DNA of 64,000 nucleotides from Halorubrum sp. JWXQ-INN 858 (GTDB lineage: Archaea > Halobacteriota > Halobacteria > Halobacteriales > Haloferacaceae), in NCBI RefSeq assembly GCF_009806985.1, contig NZ_WUAX01000007.1:1-64000 (forward strand), read 5' to 3'. The notes beneath the pieces are model-generated. The model worked only from the letters and a program-made list of their open reading frames with translations, was not told the DNA's origin and did not search any database. Below are positions 1-8,870 of this stretch, piece by piece. The stretch's first letter is position 1; every line of letters begins with the position of its first letter. The position numbers and the translations under genes were made by a program.

Positions 1-618
1 CGGACTCCGAGCAGGCCACCCGGCTGAATCAGAAGAAGTCGGCCCGCCGCACCCACTACTTCCACATCCTCTCCAAGCACATCGTCCAGCGGTGTGTTGA
101 CGAGGAAATTGGAGCTATCGTGGTGGGCGATCTCTCCGGCATCCGTGAGGATGAGGAGAACGGCGAGTCAACGGACTGGGGCAAGCACGGTAATCTTGAT
201 CTGCATTCGTGGGCGTTCGACCGGTTCACCGGCCTTCTCGAATACAAAGCCGAAATGGAAGGCATCACGGTCGAGAACGTGTCTGAGCGGGATACCTCGA
301 AGTCGTGTTCGTGCTGTGGCCGGAAGCATGACGCGAACCGTGTTGAACGCGGACTGTATGTCTGCGATGAGTGCGGTACAGTGGCGAACGCAGACGTGAA
401 CGGCGCTGAGAACATTCGGCAGAAAGTATCTCCGAATTCACCGAATCTCTCGGTGAATAGGAGTAACGGCTGGTTGGCACAGCCATCGACGTTCCTGTTT
501 GACAAGGAAACTGGTGCGTTCGCACCTCAAGAACACGTCACGTCGTAAACCACAATATCCCAACCCAGCGGTACGGTGCCGTGGGAATCTTCGCCCTTCA
601 GGGCGGAGAGGATGTCAA
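1..618 (+). mobile_element. IS200/IS605-type (tnpB-only) element, right part
   Basis: The window opens inside an insertion sequence. It holds the 3' part of a tnpB gene followed by a short right end. Positions 590-612 form a hairpin (TCGCCCTT / AGGGCGG), and the end reads GAGGATGTCAA, closing at about 618. The same right end, differing at only a few positions, follows the complete tnpB copy near 54.56-54.60 kb, which fixes the boundary by comparison. The terminal TCAA resembles the right cleavage tetranucleotide known from IS608-type elements. The left end lies outside the window and no tnpA is visible. Sequence right after 618 would form the guide part of a TnpB omega-RNA if one is made. Confidence 0.75.
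3..548 (+). CDS. tnpB: TnpB family RNA-guided nuclease, C-terminal part (5' end outside window)
   Basis: The frame is open from the window edge and gives 181 residues of a TnpB (OrfB) protein. Visible are the second RuvC block (VVGDLSGIRE), the zinc ribbon with two CxxC pairs (CSCCG and CDECG about 17 residues apart), and the third RuvC aspartate in NADVNGAENI. The first RuvC aspartate block lies upstream of the window. TnpB proteins are omega-RNA-guided DNA endonucleases that help their IS200/IS605 hosts persist. The position where most TnpBs have the catalytic Glu (xEDL) is Gly here (GDL), as in the second copy at 53.3 kb. No transposase TnpA is nearby. The C-terminal tail (last 30 residues) is variable in this family. 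Confidence 0.85.
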   Translation, partial: DSEQATRLNQKKSARRTHYFHILSKHIVQRCVDEEIGAIVVGDLSGIREDEENGESTDWGKHGNLDLHSWAFDRFTGLLEYKAEMEGITVENVSERDTSKSCSCCGRKHDANRVERGLYVCDECGTVANADVNGAENIRQKVSPNSPNLSVNRSNGWLAQPSTFLFDKETGAFAPQEHVTS

Positions 619-710
619 GCCCTGGGGTTCCGTGAGGTCGTCCCGATCCCCACTGCAGTTCTCGCGCCCGTCCCGAAACGCTTTCACGGCGACGGAACGC
701 GCGTTCGGCC

Positions 711-1532
711 ATGCTCGAACGCATTCCGTTCGTTCCCGCGGGGACGACGCTCCCGCCGGCCCCGTACCTCGTCGTCGTCCTCCTCGCCGTCGGCGCGGTC
801 GCGCTCGCGGTCCGGCGTCGCCCGCCGACGGTCACCCGTCGGCACGTCCTCGGGCTCGCGCCGTGGATGGTGCTCGGCTCCACCCTCCACGTCCTCTACG
901 TCGTCGGGGCGCTCCCCCCGGTCCTCGCGCCGTTCGCGGGGTCGCCGACGGTGTATCTCACGGTGGCGTCGCTCGCGGGGGCGACGTGGCTCGCCGCGGA
1001 GTCGATAGACGCGGCGCGGGGTCGGGTGCCCGCGTCGCTCGCGGGCGTCGGATTCGCGCTGCTCGTTCCCGTCGTCGCGGCCGCGACGCTGGGCGGCGTC
1101 TCCCGGCCGGGCGCGTTCTGGTCCGCAGTCGCCCTGGCGGCGACGCTCCCCGTCGCCGCCCTCACATGGGGCGCCCTCATCCGGACGATCCCCGAGACGC
1201 GAGTGACCGGCAGCGTCGGTGCGCTCGCGGTGTTCGGCCACGCGCTCGACGGCGTGTCGACCGCCGTCGGCGTGAGCCAGCTCGGGTTCGGCGAGCGCAC
1301 GCCGCTGTCGCGGTGGATCCTCGAACTCGGCGGGGTCCCGCCGCTCCCCGTGCTCGGCGAGGGGTGGGTGTTCCTGCTGGTGAAGCTGGCGGTCGCGAGC
1401 GTCGTCGTCTGGCTGTTCGCCGAGTACGTCCGCGAGTCGCCCGCCCAGGGCTCGCTCCTGTTGGGCTTCGTCGCCGCGGTCGGGCTCGGCCCCGGCGCAC
1501 ACAACCTGCTGTTGTTCGCCGTGGCCGTCTAA
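711..1532 (+). CDS. DUF63 family integral membrane protein
   Basis: 273-residue protein made almost entirely of hydrophobic segments (about seven or eight predicted helices) joined by short polar loops rich in Arg, Asp and Pro. Overall sequence and length fit the archaeal DUF63 family of membrane proteins, whose function is unknown. The ATG at 711 is the first start before the membrane domain. The gene stands alone about 90 bp after the IS right end and is convergent with the DUF2150 gene downstream. No signal peptide separate from the first helix is seen. Family assignment rests on recalled similarity; no catalytic residues can be named. Confidence 0.7.
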   Translation: MLERIPFVPAGTTLPPAPYLVVVLLAVGAVALAVRRRPPTVTRRHVLGLAPWMVLGSTLHVLYVVGALPPVLAPFAGSPTVYLTVASLAGATWLAAESIDAARGRVPASLAGVGFALLVPVVAAATLGGVSRPGAFWSAVALAATLPVAALTWGALIRTIPETRVTGSVGALAVFGHALDGVSTAVGVSQLGFGERTPLSRWILELGGVPPLPVLGEGWVFLLVKLAVASVVVWLFAEYVRESPAQGSLLLGFVAAVGLGPGAHNLLLFAVAV

Positions 1533-1601
1533 GCGGGGTGCGAAAGCGCTCGGCAGGGTACGCTCGGCGTCGGCGAGGAAACGACAGAAGTCGATGGTGA
1601 G

Positions 1602-1645
1602 GGATCGAACGGATAACGGCGGTGGATCGAACGGGTAACGGCGAC
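1602..1645. repeat. Two-unit 22-bp intergenic tandem repeat
   Basis: Two adjacent 22-bp units, GGATCGAACGGATAACGGCG and GGATCGAACGGGTAACGGCG with two more bases each, differ at one position within these 20. They fill the short gap between the convergent DUF63 and DUF2150 genes. Confidence 0.7.
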
Positions 1646-1660
1646 GTACCGAGGCCGGAG

Positions 1661-2239
1661 TCAGTCCTCCTCGACGACTTCGGGGTCCTCGAGGGCGGAC
1701 TGAAGCGAGTCGAGGCCGTTGACCCACTCGGAGACGAGCCCGTACTCGAGCTCGTCGACGAGCTCGATGTCGAGGGGCTCCCCGTCGATGATACGGGTCC
1801 CCGCCTGCACGACGTAGCCGAGCGCGGCGTCGAAGTCCTCGCCGGCCTCGGCGTCGGCGGCCGCGCGGACGAACTCCTCGACGTCGCCCTCGACGACGCC
1901 CCCGACGACGAACTCCTCGGCCGCGTAGAAGACGGGAACGAGCGACGTCTGCACGCCGTCGATCAGCATGACTTTGTCCTCGTCGTCGAAGTCGACTTCC
2001 GCCAACACGACCTCGCGGATCGCGTGGATCTCCTCGACCGCGCGGTCGTCGTCGATGAGCCCGTCGTCGAGCGCGGCGAGGACCTTCGCGATCGCGATCG
2101 CGGCGTCGTCCTGGAGGTTCAAGAGGAGCCGCGCGGAGTCCTCGTTTTCCGGATCGAGCTCCTCCTCGTCGACGCGGGTGAGCCAGTTCTGCCAGCGTTC
2201 CTCGGAGTAGAACGTTTCTACGGCCTCGTCCTCGGTCAT
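1661..2239 (-). CDS. DUF2150 family protein
   Basis: 192-residue, very acidic soluble protein that begins MTEDEAVETFYSEERWQNW. Sequence and length match the archaeal DUF2150 family, which has no known function. It is predicted to be mainly alpha-helical, with no signal peptide, membrane segment or metal motif. An upstream in-frame Met at 2266 exists, but the family N-terminus and the acidic composition start at the ATG at 2239, which I use. It is a single gene, convergent with the DUF63 gene and head-to-tail with the TatD-like gene upstream (138 bp gap). Confidence 0.75.
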   Translation of the reverse strand: MTEDEAVETFYSEERWQNWLTRVDEEELDPENEDSARLLLNLQDDAAIAIAKVLAALDDGLIDDDRAVEEIHAIREVVLAEVDFDDEDKVMLIDGVQTSLVPVFYAAEEFVVGGVVEGDVEEFVRAAADAEAGEDFDAALGYVVQAGTRIIDGEPLDIELVDELEYGLVSEWVNGLDSLQSALEDPEVVEED

Positions 2240-2376
2240 ACCCCATACGTCTCCCGGACGCTTCAAAGGCCTTTCCTATCGATCGCCCCGCGAGACGGCG
2301 TCGCACTCGGTCGTCTGCGCGTGAGGTCCCCTCGCCCGCTCCGCCGCCATCGATTCGCCCGCCCCGTCGCCTCGGG

Positions 2377-3225
2377 CTACTCCAGCGTCGCCTCGGTGTC
2401 GATCCCGTACACCGCTGCAGGCGTCTCGACGTGGGCGTTGCGGACGGCGTCCGCGTGGCCCTCCGACAGCAGCCAGCGGACCCGTCGGGGGACCGTCTTC
2501 GGCCCGAGCACCGCGCCCGGCTTCTCGGGGTCGTCGACGAAGTCCGTCTCCATCAGGAACGGCCGACCCGCCTCGGCCGCGCGCTCTAACCGGTCCTTCT
2601 CGCTCATCACGCTCGGCACGGGCCCCGCGAGGCGGCCGGCCGCGTAGTGTTTCACGACCCGCCCCGGGTCGAGTCCGACCGACGCGGCGGCGTCGGCGAG
2701 GTCAGTCAGGTCCTCGCTGGCCTCGGTGTGGAGCTGGACCGCACAGTCCGCCGTCGCCGCGCGCTCGAACGCGTGCCGGGTGACGGCGTTGGAGGCGTCC
2801 CACACCGCGTCCGTCACCTCGTAGTGCGGGCGGCCGGACTTCAACGCGAGCGCGCGCCCGTCGGCCACGAACTCCGCGGCGACGTCGATCCCGCCACACA
2901 TCAGTTCGCGGGCGGCCGCCGGCGTGAAGCCCCGATCGTCGACGAGGCGGCTGATCAATCCGGGATGGACGCCGAGAACCGGCCAGGCGCGTCCCGGAAG
3001 GACCGCGTTCGCGTCGGCGACCGCCGCACACGTCTCCTCGAAGACCGGTCGGAAGTCCTCGGGGGCGTCCGGCTCGACGCCGAGGTGCCACGAGGGCTTG
3101 TTGACGACGAGGAGGTGGGTCCCGCCCAGACGGACGAACTCCTCGACCGCCTCGATCCCGCGGCCGTGCCGGGGATCGAGGTGGAGGTGGTTATCGAGCA
3201 CCGGCGTGTCGAGGTCCTCGTTCAT
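2377..3225 (-). CDS. TatD-related metal-dependent hydrolase
   Basis: 282-residue TIM-barrel hydrolase of the amidohydrolase superfamily. The N-terminal metal motif is DNHLHLDP (HxH). Later candidate metal ligands are the Glu in VAAEFV, His in VQLHTEAS, His in VKHYAAG and Asp in METDFVDD, in the order expected for TatD-like enzymes. TatD family members are metal-dependent hydrolases or exonucleases; the archaeal substrate is not known. The start at 3225 follows the family N-terminus; an upstream in-frame start at 3252 adds only nine poorly conserved residues. It is separated from the SDR gene by 57 bp on the same strand, so the two may be co-transcribed. Confidence 0.75.
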   Translation of the reverse strand: MNEDLDTPVLDNHLHLDPRHGRGIEAVEEFVRLGGTHLLVVNKPSWHLGVEPDAPEDFRPVFEETCAAVADANAVLPGRAWPVLGVHPGLISRLVDDRGFTPAAARELMCGGIDVAAEFVADGRALALKSGRPHYEVTDAVWDASNAVTRHAFERAATADCAVQLHTEASEDLTDLADAAASVGLDPGRVVKHYAAGRLAGPVPSVMSEKDRLERAAEAGRPFLMETDFVDDPEKPGAVLGPKTVPRRVRWLLSEGHADAVRNAHVETPAAVYGIDTEATLE

Positions 3226-3282
3226 ACCCGTCGGTGGGACCCGGCACGCCATATGGGTTGTGCGTCGTTCGCGGCGGCCCGA

Positions 3283-3987
3283 TCACGCCTCGCCGTACAC
3301 CGGCACCGCCGCGCCGCTGGTGACCGCCGCGGCGTCCGAACAGAGGAACAGCATGACCTCGGCGACGTCGGTCGGGTCGACCCAGGCGTCGCTCGGCTCC
3401 ATCTGCTCCCGGTTCGTCGGCGTGTCGAGCACGCTCGGCAACACCGCGTTCGCCCGGACCGTCCCGAGGTTCTCCGCGGCCAGCGTCTCCGTCAGAAGGC
3501 GCACTCCGGCCTTGCTCGCCCGGTAGAGACCGTCGCCGGTGCCCCCCTCGAGCGAGGACCGCGCCGACACGGAGACGATCGCGCCCTCGGTCTCCCGGAG
3601 GTGTGGGACGACGTGTTTGCTCGTCAGGAACGTCGTCCGCAGGTTCACGTCGAACAGCAGGTCGAACTGGTCGGCGTCGGTCTCGTCGACGGGGTCGCCG
3701 CCGCGCCACGTCCCCGCGACGTTGAGGAGGTGATCGATCCGGCCGTGGTCGTCGACGACCGACGCCACGACGCGCTCGACGTCCGTCTCGTCCGTCAGGT
3801 CGGCCTCGTAGAAACTCGTCCCGCCGTCCGGATCGAGCCGTGAGTCCTCGTCGTCCGGCGTCCGGACGTCGACCGCCGCGACCGTCGCGCCCGCATCGCG
3901 GAACGCGTCGACCGCCGCGCTCCCCAGCGCGCCGGCCGCGCCGGTCACCAACGCCACGTCGCCGTCGAAGTCGAACCGTACGTCCAT
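3283..3987 (-). CDS. SDR family NAD(P)-dependent oxidoreductase
   Basis: 234-residue short-chain dehydrogenase/reductase with a Rossmann fold. The cofactor loop is TGAAGALGS near residue 15 (TGxxxGxG), followed by NVAG. The catalytic Ser is in SVSARSS and the Tyr/Lys pair is YRASK. An Asp at the end of beta-2 (VDVRTPDD) suggests preference for NAD(H) over NADP(H) (inference). The substrate cannot be deduced. The start at 3987 is preferred because a TATA-like TTTATG (about 4010-4015) lies 25-28 nt upstream on the minus strand, fitting leaderless transcription. An alternative ATG lies at 4002. Confidence 0.82.
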   Translation of the reverse strand: MDVRFDFDGDVALVTGAAGALGSAAVDAFRDAGATVAAVDVRTPDDEDSRLDPDGGTSFYEADLTDETDVERVVASVVDDHGRIDHLLNVAGTWRGGDPVDETDADQFDLLFDVNLRTTFLTSKHVVPHLRETEGAIVSVSARSSLEGGTGDGLYRASKAGVRLLTETLAAENLGTVRANAVLPSVLDTPTNREQMEPSDAWVDPTDVAEVMLFLCSDAAAVTSGAAVPVYGEA

Positions 3988-4100
3988 GGTTAATGTTGTC
4001 ATTCGACAGGCATAAAGGCGGGCCTTCGCTCGCGGCACCGGTTATTCCTCGCGACCCCCCGCATGCGAACTCTCATGACGTCGGACGCCGAACCCCGGTC

Positions 4101-4577
4101 ATGCGAAGCCCGGTCGCGGTCGTCGCGCTCGTCGTCGTCGGTCTCGTGCTGATGGCGAACCCGATGTACCTCCCGATCGCGATCGGCGAGCCGACCCCGG
4201 CGTACACGCACGTCGTGCAGCCGGCGGGCCCGGACACGCCGACCGACGAGGGGGGCGAGGTCGTCGACCGGGACGCGCTCGACGGCGACGCCGGAGCCGC
4301 GTTCGACCGGGCGCTCGACGCGGACGAGGGCGGGTTCGTCGTCGAAGACCCGGACGACCGAGCCGGTTCGTTGGCGTATCCGACCGAGCCGAGCCCCGGC
4401 CACGGACTGATCGTCGTCGCCCACGAGGGGACCGAGTACGAGTTCTGGACGCGGACGGTCGAACGGGAGCCGGGCATCGTCGTCGCTCAGCGCGTCGTCG
4501 TCCAACCGGTCGCCTTCCTCGTCGGGTTCCTCGCCGTGATCGGCGCGGTCGCCGTCGGCTTCCGCGAGCGGCTGTGA
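4101..4577 (+). CDS. Small membrane protein with N- and C-terminal helices
   Basis: 158-residue protein not assigned to a named family. A hydrophobic helix (residues about 4-25, VAVVALVVVGLVLMANP) is followed by an acidic extracytoplasmic stretch of about 95 residues and a second helix near the C-terminus (VAFLVGFLAVIGAVAVGF), ending on a short positive tail. The topology suggests both ends in the cytoplasm with the acidic loop outside. The start at 4101 is chosen because it begins right at the first helix; longer in-frame starts add low-quality Arg/Pro-rich sequence. It lies 100 bp before the HTTM gene on the same strand. Confidence 0.6.
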   Translation: MRSPVAVVALVVVGLVLMANPMYLPIAIGEPTPAYTHVVQPAGPDTPTDEGGEVVDRDALDGDAGAAFDRALDADEGGFVVEDPDDRAGSLAYPTEPSPGHGLIVVAHEGTEYEFWTRTVEREPGIVVAQRVVVQPVAFLVGFLAVIGAVAVGFRERL

Positions 4578-4677
4578 ACCTCGTGGTGCCCCTCTCCCTC
4601 GACCCCCGTCGGAGCGTTCCCGGCGGACACAACGCCTATACCGCCACCGGGTCGAGGGGGCGTACGTTTCACGATCC

Positions 4678-6345
4678 ATGACGTCCCCCGCCTCCGCCCG
4701 CTCGACGGCGACCCGGCTGAGCGGCGCGGTCCGGGAGCGGGTGCGGATAGACGCGCGGTCGCTGGCGCTGTTCCGGATCGTCGCCGGCGTCCTGATCGTC
4801 GCCGACGTGCTGTCCCGGTCGCGGAACCTCGTCTTCTTCTATACCGACGAGGGGGTGGTTCCGACGTCGCTTGCGGTCGCAGCGGAGCCGGCGGCGGCGT
4901 ACTCGGTGTACACGCTCGCGCCGACGCCCGCCGCGACGGCGGCGCTGTTCGCGCTCACCGCGGTCGTCGGCGTTGCCCTCGCGCTCGGCTACTACACCCG
5001 CGTCGTGACCGTCCTCGCGTTCGTCCTCGTCGTCTCGCTCGACCTGCGGAACCCGTTCGTGTTGAGCTTCGCCGACACGCTGTTCGCGACGCTGTTGTTC
5101 TACGCGATGTTCCTCCCGCTCGGCGAGCGCTGGTCGATCGACGCGGTCGCCGCGGACCGTCCCCGCCGCGGGTCGGTCGCCGGCGTCGCGACCGCGCTCG
5201 TGCTCGCACAGATGGTGACGATGTACCTCGTCAACGGCTACCACAAGACCGTCTCCGAGCTGTGGTGGAGCGGGGAGGCGACCGTGCTGATCCTGGGGAT
5301 CGACGAGATCACCTTCCTGTTCGGCGACGCCCTTCGCGCGTTCCCGACGCTGTTGCAGGCCGGCGGCCTCCTCTGGTTCGGCATGCTACTCGGCGCGTGG
5401 CTCCTGCTCGTCCTCCGCGACCGTCCCCGCCACCTCCTCGTCGCGGCGTTCGCGAGCGTCCACCTCTCGCTGGCGCTCACCGTCCGTATCGGCGCGTTCT
5501 CGTACGTCTGTCTCATGGGGTTGACCCTGTTCCTCCAGCCGTCGGCGTGGCGGGACGGCCGTGCCGCGGCGGACCGGATCGCGGCGAGCCGGATCGCGAG
5601 GCTGGCCTCGGCTGGCCGAGCGACAGCCGCCGGCCTCCGGACCCGCGCCGCCCGCCTGCGGGAACGAGCGATCGTCGCCGCGGAGCGGGTTCCGCGCCCC
5701 CTCGTCGCGGCTCCGCTGGCACGTCTCGTGGTTCGGCGTGCCGAGTCGGTGTTCGGCCGGCGCTTCGAGCCGACCCGGCGCACCGCCGGAGCCGTCGCGG
5801 TCGTCGCCGTGGCGGTCGCGATCGGCGTGCTCGCGTCGCTGTCGGCGGCCGGGGTCGTCGACGACGACACCCCCCGGACGGAGGTGGAGGCGGGGGCGGC
5901 GGCGCTGGTCGACTTTCAGGCCGACTGGTCCATCTTCGCGCCGAACCCCCGAACGGTCGACCGTTACTACGTCTTCCCCGCGGTGACGACCGACGGCGAC
6001 CTCGTCGACGCCCGCAACGACCGCGAGCTCACGTACGACCGCCCGTACGACCGCCTGCAGCGACAGCACGCCACCTATCGCGAGCGCTTTTATATGGCGT
6101 CGCTGCCGGGGACCGACGACGAGCCGGTCGCCGACCACCTCGTCGACCACCTCTGTGCGACGTACGAAGCGGACGACGGCGCGACGCTCACGCACGTGAA
6201 CGTCTACCGGATCTCCGAGTCGATCACCCGGGAGACGATCGACGACCCGGCGGGCCGCGAGCGGACCGAGATCCGCCTCTCGCGACACGCCTGTGACGAC
6301 GGCGAACCGCGGACGATATCGCCGCCCGGCGACGATCGGTCGTGA
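4678..6345 (+). CDS. HTTM domain-containing membrane protein
   Basis: 555-residue membrane protein. Residues about 25-300 match the HTTM (horizontally transferred transmembrane) domain, related to vitamin K-dependent gamma-carboxylase: it begins RIDARSLALFRIVAGVL and continues with several long hydrophobic helices. An Arg/Ala-rich cytoplasmic linker follows (about 300-360), then one more helix (about 372-392) and an extracytoplasmic C-terminal domain of about 160 residues with the motif DWSIFAPNP, seen in many haloarchaeal HTTM proteins. Bacterial and archaeal HTTM proteins have no established reaction. The ATG at 4678 fits directly before the conserved N-terminus. Confidence 0.75.
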   Translation: MTSPASARSTATRLSGAVRERVRIDARSLALFRIVAGVLIVADVLSRSRNLVFFYTDEGVVPTSLAVAAEPAAAYSVYTLAPTPAATAALFALTAVVGVALALGYYTRVVTVLAFVLVVSLDLRNPFVLSFADTLFATLLFYAMFLPLGERWSIDAVAADRPRRGSVAGVATALVLAQMVTMYLVNGYHKTVSELWWSGEATVLILGIDEITFLFGDALRAFPTLLQAGGLLWFGMLLGAWLLLVLRDRPRHLLVAAFASVHLSLALTVRIGAFSYVCLMGLTLFLQPSAWRDGRAAADRIAASRIARLASAGRATAAGLRTRAARLRERAIVAAERVPRPLVAAPLARLVVRRAESVFGRRFEPTRRTAGAVAVVAVAVAIGVLASLSAAGVVDDDTPRTEVEAGAAALVDFQADWSIFAPNPRTVDRYYVFPAVTTDGDLVDARNDRELTYDRPYDRLQRQHATYRERFYMASLPGTDDEPVADHLVDHLCATYEADDGATLTHVNVYRISESITRETIDDPAGRERTEIRLSRHACDDGEPRTISPPGDDRS

Positions 6346-6623
6346 CCTCGGAGCGGCGTGGGGCTCGACAGTGCCGCGAGCTACGACACCGCTGTGAGAT
6401 CCGGAGCCCGCAAGCTACGACGTCGTGAGACCCGGACCCCGCGGACACGACAACCCCCTTGATAACTCATGGCAAGCCGTTATCCCGACACACGCCGTCG
6501 GATCCCGCGGAGGGTCGTCGTCACACGCTCCCTCCCCTTTCGTTCGGTTTCGTATCGCTCCGGACCGTCGTCCTCGCCGGGCGGGACGGACAACGATAAA
6601 CCTCGTCCCGGCGTGGCAGCCGT
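6346..6623. other. Intergenic region, no gene seen
   Basis: No convincing coding frame on either strand. Two loosely similar blocks around 6380-6440 share AGCTACGAC and GAGACCCGGA-like words. A TATA-like GATAAAC at about 6594-6600 lies 24-30 nt before the ATG at 6624 and is the likely promoter of the surface metallopeptidase-like gene. Confidence 0.5.
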
Positions 6624-8750
6624 ATGACTGGCTCGCGGACGACGATCGGCACTCGCCTCGCTGTCGCGTTCCTGATCGCCGTCGCGCTCGTCGTCGGGGG
6701 CGCTGCGGCCGTCGCGGAGGGCGGGGATCCGGGGAGCGAGACGTTCGCCTTCGCGGGCGTCGAGGAACACGACCGGCTCGGGGCCGAACCGACCCACGCC
6801 ACCGCCGACGCCGAGACCATCGAGCTCCGGAACGAGCTGTTCCGCACCGAGGAGCGCGGCACCGTCGGCGTCACGGCGCGCCTGTCGATCCCCGACCGCG
6901 TCACGGAGCTCCGGATCACGCTTCTGAGCGAGCGGACGGGTCCGGCCGAGGCCGACGGGTTCGAACGCGACCCGGACGCGGAGGAGGGACGGGACGCGTG
7001 GGTGTGGGACGGCGAAACCGATCGCCCGTCGATCACGTACGCGATGGTGGCCAACGACACCGTCGACGGGACGGGACCGCTCGCCGCCGGCGGCACGTAT
7101 CGGTTCGTCGACGCCGGCGACTGGGCGCTCGTCCGCACGCCCCGCGCCGACGTCACCGGCCGGTTCACCGGGGGCGGGCAGGTTCGGATCGAGCGCGAGA
7201 ACGTCGTCGAGGGGGACGGGGTCGCCTCGCGGGCGATCGCGTTCCTCGGCCCCCACGAGGAGCACGTTCACGAGGCCGCCGGCCAGCGGTTCCGGCTGGT
7301 CGTCCCGCACGCGGCCGATCCCGTGGCCCCGCCGAACGAAGTGTTCGAGGCGTTCGAGGGCACGGCGACGGCGCTCCAGGTCGGTGCGCGCGACGACGAG
7401 GTGTTCGCGGTGGCCGCACCGGGGAACGTGTCGTGGGCGGTTCGCGGGCTCCAGACCGGTGACGCGGACCTCTGGGTGCGCGACGAGGAGCCGGCGGCGA
7501 CGGCCGACGACATCTGGTCCCACGAGTACGTCCACACGCGCCAGTCGTACGAGGCCGATCCCAGCGTGGCCTGGTTCACCGAGGGGAGCGCGACGTACTA
7601 CGCCGCGCTGTTCGCGCTCGAGCGCGGAGCGGCGGACTTCGACGGATTCGAGCGCACGCTGGCCCGCGGCGAACGCGAGCCGGCCGCCTCGTCGGTCCTC
7701 TCGGACCCCGACGCGTGGGAGGACAACGCCGACTACACCAAGGGGTCGCTCGTGGCCGGCGAGATCGACCGCCGGATCCGGCTGGCCACGGACGGCGAGG
7801 CGTCGCTCGCGACGGTCTTCCGTGACCTGAACGACGCCGACGGGCCGGTCACGGGCGCGACGTTCCTCGACGGGGTCGAGTCGGCGGTCGCGGCCGGCGG
7901 CGACGCCGAGTCCGCCGCCGCGGTCCGGGACGAGGCGGAACGGCTAACGACGACGAACGCGACCCCCGACACGTGGGACGTGGAGGCCCACGAGGCGGCG
8001 TTCGGCGCGACCCCCGCACAGGTCGGGTACGGGCTCGACGCCGACGGCGTCCGTGCGACCGGCGAGCACCGGAACCGGACGGTCGCTCGCGATCCGGTCC
8101 AGCTCGTCACGGGCGAGACGCTCGACCTGACGCTTCTCGCGCGAAACACGGGCGGCGTCGACGGGAGCTACGAGCTGTCGCTGACGATCGACGGGGAGGC
8201 GGTCGATGCCCGATCGGGGACGGTCGCCGCCGGCGACGAGTCGACGGAGCGCTTCGAGCACGCCTTCACGGAACCCGGCGAGTACGCGGTTCGGGTCGGG
8301 AGCGAGACGCTCACCGTCGTCGTCTCCGAGCCCGCGCCCGTGGCCGTCCGCGACGTCGCCGCCAGCCCGGACCGTGTGTCGGTGGGGGACGCCGCCGTCG
8401 TCTCCGCGACCGTCGGCAACGACGACACCATCCCCGCCGGCGGCGACGTGACGTTCCGTGTCGACGGGGAGACGGTCGCGACGGAGCCCGTCAGGCTGGA
8501 TGCCGACGCGGCGGCGACCGTCGAGCGGGAGGTCGTCTTCGAGGACCCCGGAACCGCGACCGTCAGCGTCGTCGCCCCGGACAGCGAGGCGTCGACGACC
8601 GTAACCGTCGCGGACGACGCTTCAGCCGACGGGATCGGTGACGGGATCGTCGACGAGACGGTCGGCGACGTCCCCGGCTTCGGGCCGGCTGTCGCCGTCG
8701 TCGCCCTGCTTTCGATGACCGCGCTCCTCGCCCGTCGGGACGGCCGCTGA
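6624..8750 (+). CDS. Secreted gluzincin-like metallopeptidase with PGF-CTERM anchor
   Basis: 708-residue surface protein. Residues 1-32 form a Sec signal peptide. A gluzincin zinc site follows: HEYVH at residues 300-304 and a downstream Glu in WFTEGSATYY (E320), the HExxH plus Glu arrangement of M1/M61-like peptidases. About residues 470-660 carry two CARDB-like beta-sandwich modules (DLTLLARNTGGVDGSYEL; VSVGDAAVVSATVGNDD). The C-terminus has VPGFGP, a hydrophobic helix and RRDGR, the PGF-CTERM signal processed by archaeosortase ArtA. The protein should therefore be exported and lipid-anchored at the cell surface. The substrate is unknown. The gene stands alone with its own TATA-like box. Confidence 0.8.
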   Translation: MTGSRTTIGTRLAVAFLIAVALVVGGAAAVAEGGDPGSETFAFAGVEEHDRLGAEPTHATADAETIELRNELFRTEERGTVGVTARLSIPDRVTELRITLLSERTGPAEADGFERDPDAEEGRDAWVWDGETDRPSITYAMVANDTVDGTGPLAAGGTYRFVDAGDWALVRTPRADVTGRFTGGGQVRIERENVVEGDGVASRAIAFLGPHEEHVHEAAGQRFRLVVPHAADPVAPPNEVFEAFEGTATALQVGARDDEVFAVAAPGNVSWAVRGLQTGDADLWVRDEEPAATADDIWSHEYVHTRQSYEADPSVAWFTEGSATYYAALFALERGAADFDGFERTLARGEREPAASSVLSDPDAWEDNADYTKGSLVAGEIDRRIRLATDGEASLATVFRDLNDADGPVTGATFLDGVESAVAAGGDAESAAAVRDEAERLTTTNATPDTWDVEAHEAAFGATPAQVGYGLDADGVRATGEHRNRTVARDPVQLVTGETLDLTLLARNTGGVDGSYELSLTIDGEAVDARSGTVAAGDESTERFEHAFTEPGEYAVRVGSETLTVVVSEPAPVAVRDVAASPDRVSVGDAAVVSATVGNDDTIPAGGDVTFRVDGETVATEPVRLDADAAATVEREVVFEDPGTATVSVVAPDSEASTTVTVADDASADGIGDGIVDETVGDVPGFGPAVAVVALLSMTALLARRDGR

Positions 8751-8870
8751 CGGCGATCGCGTTGTCGTTCGTGCTCGTGATCGCGTCTGTCGCTCGTGTT
8801 CGTGTCCGCTGCTGTGGGGCGGAGGGTAGCTGGAGTGCGGGTGCGGGCTAGCCGACTCCCAGGTGACCGG

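Noticed and set aside
684..2306. 540-codon minus-strand open frame
   Set aside because: It is Arg-rich, covers DUF63 and DUF2150 genes in other frames and reflects GC-driven absence of stops.
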